From Dehalococcoidia bacterium (lineage in GTDB: Bacteria; Chloroflexota; Dehalococcoidia; UBA2979): a stretch of 64,000 bases of DNA. The first letter of the stretch is position 1, and every line of letters starts with the position of its first letter. Location: assembly GCA_023228825.1 (NCBI GenBank), contig JALOAL010000008.1:81127-145126 (forward strand). Direction: 5' to 3'. Of the stretch, positions 60,540 to 64,000 are shown in pieces. The position numbers and the translations under genes were made by a program. A model generated the notes under the pieces. The model searched no databases, was not told the DNA's origin, and saw only the letters and a program-made list of their open reading frames with translations.

Positions 60540-60603
60540 GAATCCTTGCGCCCCAAAAAGGCGTGTACGGATTTCACGCGAGTCGGTCGTGTGACTGGAT
60601 CGC

Positions 60604-60648
60604 GGTGAAGACCGGTGGCCCTTGCAGGCGACGTCAGCCTGCTTCACC
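60604..60648 (+). promoter_or_regulatory. Hairpin element in the rpsL leader
   Basis: GGTGAAG (60604-60610) pairs with CTTCACC (60642-60648). Inside it GCAGGC (60624-60629) pairs with GCCTGC (60637-60642 region), leaving a one-sided 13-base bulge. GGCCC (60617-60621) could alternatively pair with GGGGCC (60650-60655). Such leaders often bind a ribosomal protein for autoregulation; which one is unknown. Confidence 0.5.
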
Positions 60649-60765
60649 AGGGGCCGCGTCGGGTTCACCGCCAGGTCATTCGGCCGTTGTTGTTGCCATT
60701 TTGAGCCTCGATCCGGGGGCGTCCCACTGGGGACAAGTCCGGGCCGAAATGGGTAGGGAGTCGGC

Positions 60766-61179
60766 GTGCCGACGATCAACCAGTTGGTCCGCAGGCCGCG
60801 GGCCAAGGTACACACCAAGACGAAGTCGCCGGCGTTGCGCTTCCGCTTCAACACGTTGAAGAACCGGATGGTGCGCTCGGCGAAGGGATCGCCTCAGAAG
60901 CGGGGCGTGTGCACGCAGGTGCGCACGGTCACGCCGAAGAAGCCGAACTCCGCACTGCGGAAGGTCGCCCGCGTCCGGTTGTCGAACAACATTGAGGTCA
61001 CCGCCTACATCCCGGGCGAGGGCCACAACCTGCAGGAGCACTCGGTCGTCCTCATCCGGGGCGGCCGTGTGAAGGACCTGCCGGGTGTCCGCTACCACAT
61101 CGTCCGTGGCGCGCTTGACGCGCAGGGCGTGAAGAACCGCAAGCGTGGCCGCTCCAAGTACGGCACGCGCAAGGCGTAA
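60766..61179 (+). CDS. rpsL: 30S ribosomal protein uS12
   Basis: uS12 lies at the decoding centre. PTINQLVRRPRAK, the conserved TPKKPNSALRKVARV loop with the lysine that determines streptomycin sensitivity, GEGHNLQEHSVVLIRGGRVKDLPGVRYHIVRG (in segments) and SKYGTRK are all present. The length is 137 residues. The start is GTG with GTAGGGAG upstream. It opens the rpsL-rpsG-fusA-tuf operon. Confidence 0.98.
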   Translation: MPTINQLVRRPRAKVHTKTKSPALRFRFNTLKNRMVRSAKGSPQKRGVCTQVRTVTPKKPNSALRKVARVRLSNNIEVTAYIPGEGHNLQEHSVVLIRGGRVKDLPGVRYHIVRGALDAQGVKNRKRGRSKYGTRKA

Positions 61180-61206
61180 CGCCTGCTGAGTCTGAGGAAA
61201 TTGTAG

Positions 61207-61674
61207 ATGCGTCGTAACCGCGCCCCAGTCCGCCCCACCGCCCCTGACCCGCGTTTCGGGAACCGGACGGTGTCCAAACTGATCAACATGCTGATGATCA
61301 GCGGCAAGAAGGGCACGGCGGAGCGGGTGGTCTACACCGCCTTCGACCGCATCGAGGAAGTCACGGGCCGCAGTGGCGTGGACATCTTCGAACAGGCGTT
61401 GCGGAACGTAACGCCGGTGATCGAGGTCAAGCCGCGCCGCGTGGGCGGCGCCACCTACCAGGTGCCGATCGACATCCGTGGCGAGCGCCGCCAGACCCTG
61501 GCGCTGCGCTGGCTGCGGGAAGCCGCTCGTCGCCGCTCCGGCCACTCCATGACGGAGAAACTGGCCGCTGAACTGCTCGACGCTGCCAACAACCAGGGCA
61601 ACGCCGTGCGCCGCAAGGAAGAGACGCATCGGATGGCGGAGGCCAACCGAGCGTTCGTGCATTACCGCTGGTAA
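61207..61674 (+). CDS. rpsG: 30S ribosomal protein uS7
   Basis: uS7 nucleates assembly of the 30S head. GNRTVSKLINMLMISGKKG, ALRNVTPVIEVKPRRVGGATYQVP (in segments) and the C-terminal NRAFVHYRW identify it. The length is 155 residues. It starts 27 bases after rpsL; no strong ribosome-binding site is visible (GAGGAAATTG). It is followed by a gap with two mutually exclusive hairpins. Confidence 0.98.
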   Translation: MRRNRAPVRPTAPDPRFGNRTVSKLINMLMISGKKGTAERVVYTAFDRIEEVTGRSGVDIFEQALRNVTPVIEVKPRRVGGATYQVPIDIRGERRQTLALRWLREAARRRSGHSMTEKLAAELLDAANNQGNAVRRKEETHRMAEANRAFVHYRW

Positions 61675-61694
61675 CCCGCCCCTGTGACGGGCTG

Positions 61695-61735
61695 GCGCCC
61701 CCGCTTCCGGGGGCGCTTCAGTCCCCCGGAAGCGG
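61695..61735 (+). promoter_or_regulatory. Two mutually exclusive hairpins between rpsG and fusA
   Basis: GCGCCCCCG (61695-61703) pairs with CGGGGGCGC (61708-61716) around a CTTC loop. Alternatively 61701-61713 pairs perfectly over 13 bp with 61723-61735, with a nine-base loop. The two stems share 61701-61716, so only one can form. This is the layout of an attenuator or switch. No long U tract follows, so control could also be translational, by access to the fusA start. Confidence 0.65.
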
Positions 61736-61761
61736 ACCACGTACGAGTTTGAGGAACTGAT

Positions 61762-63840
<2,079 letters not shown>

Positions 63841-63873
63841 CCGGACGTTCTGGCGCAGGAGTAGGGCAGACAG

Positions 63874-64000
63874 ATGGCAAAGGGCGTATTCGAGCGGACG
63901 AAGCCGCACCTCAACGTGGGTACGATCGGGCACGTGGACCACGGGAAGACGTCCCTGACGGCGGCGATCACGAAGACGTTGTCGCTGAAGGGGTATGCGG
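63874..64000 (+). CDS. tuf: Elongation factor Tu, N-terminal part (3' end outside window)
   Basis: The frame starts at ATG 63874 and runs off the right edge. The visible part reads MAKGVFERTKPHLNVGTIGH and then VDHGKTSLTAAI, the EF-Tu N-terminus with the P-loop GHVDHGKT. GCAGGAG lies about 20 bases upstream. It is the expected last gene of the str operon. Confidence 0.97.
   Translation, partial: MAKGVFERTKPHLNVGTIGHVDHGKTSLTAAITKTLSLKGYA

Overview
This is a gene-dense, roughly two-thirds G+C bacterial chromosome segment made almost entirely of housekeeping genes, with no rRNA, tRNA, CRISPR array, insertion sequence or prophage that I can see. The best fit is an aerobic Chloroflexota (Dehalococcoidia or Thermomicrobia-like), at moderate confidence. 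It has ribosomal protein bS21, a PgpH/YqfF-type HD phosphodiesterase, a SAM-I riboswitch and DnaD/DnaI-type helicase-loading genes. These argue against Actinobacteria, even though the CysO/CysM/Mec-type cysteine genes and the MshA-like glycosyltransferase look actinobacterial. GTG starts are frequent, and several genes begin 7-8 nt after a -10-like hexamer, which suggests leaderless mRNAs.

Layout. 1-8316: tail of a metallo-beta-lactamase-fold hydrolase, murT-gatD (lipid II amidation), an M23 lipoprotein, lgt, a glutaredoxin-like protein and a single-chain MmeI-type restriction-modification enzyme. 8317-17835: a SAM-riboswitch-led sulfur amino acid cluster. It holds a threonine-synthase paralogue, a NIL-domain protein, three MoaD/ThiS-type sulfur carriers, an Rrf2 regulator, CysK, a MoeB-type E1, CysM, a thiosulfate sulfurtransferase, an unknown 134-aa protein and a JAMM protease. 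17835-26292: folP-folK, small membrane and zinc-ribbon proteins, purF-purM-purH and a family 2 glycosyltransferase. 26353-30418: a quinol:cytochrome c oxidoreductase operon (small membrane peptide, cytochrome b6, subunit IV, Rieske, diheme cytochrome c) followed by two desulforedoxin-like microproteins. 30696-37318: rpsU, yqeY, the PgpH-like protein, purQ, a HicBA relic and purL. 37322-42849: YjbR and PNPOx-type proteins, a putative SOS-type promoter region, rplI, dnaB, a DnaD-like protein and a helicase loader with two AAA+ modules. 43081-51259: a lipoprotein, a double NUDIX protein, a MoaD-MoaE fusion, comF, glyA, an acyl-CoA dehydrogenase and a NUDIX protein. 51313-60366: rpsF-ssb-rpsR, a SurA-like protein, hom, a coiled-coil protein, the canonical thrC, folE and an MshA/MshB-like pair. 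60511-64000: the str operon (rpsL, rpsG, fusA, start of tuf).

The most interesting part is 8435-17835. Three PLP-dependent synthases each sit beside their own small sulfur carrier. All three carriers have extra residues after the Gly-Gly and so should need trimming. The cluster supplies one E1, one JAMM protease and one sulfurtransferase to serve them. A SAM-I riboswitch followed by a methionine-rich leader ORF heads the cluster. This suggests that the threonine-synthase-like enzyme makes homocysteine from O-phosphohomoserine and a carrier thiocarboxylate; that is my inference, not an established fact. A second, canonical threonine synthase lies next to homoserine dehydrogenase at 54-57 kb, which leaves the first copy free for another role.
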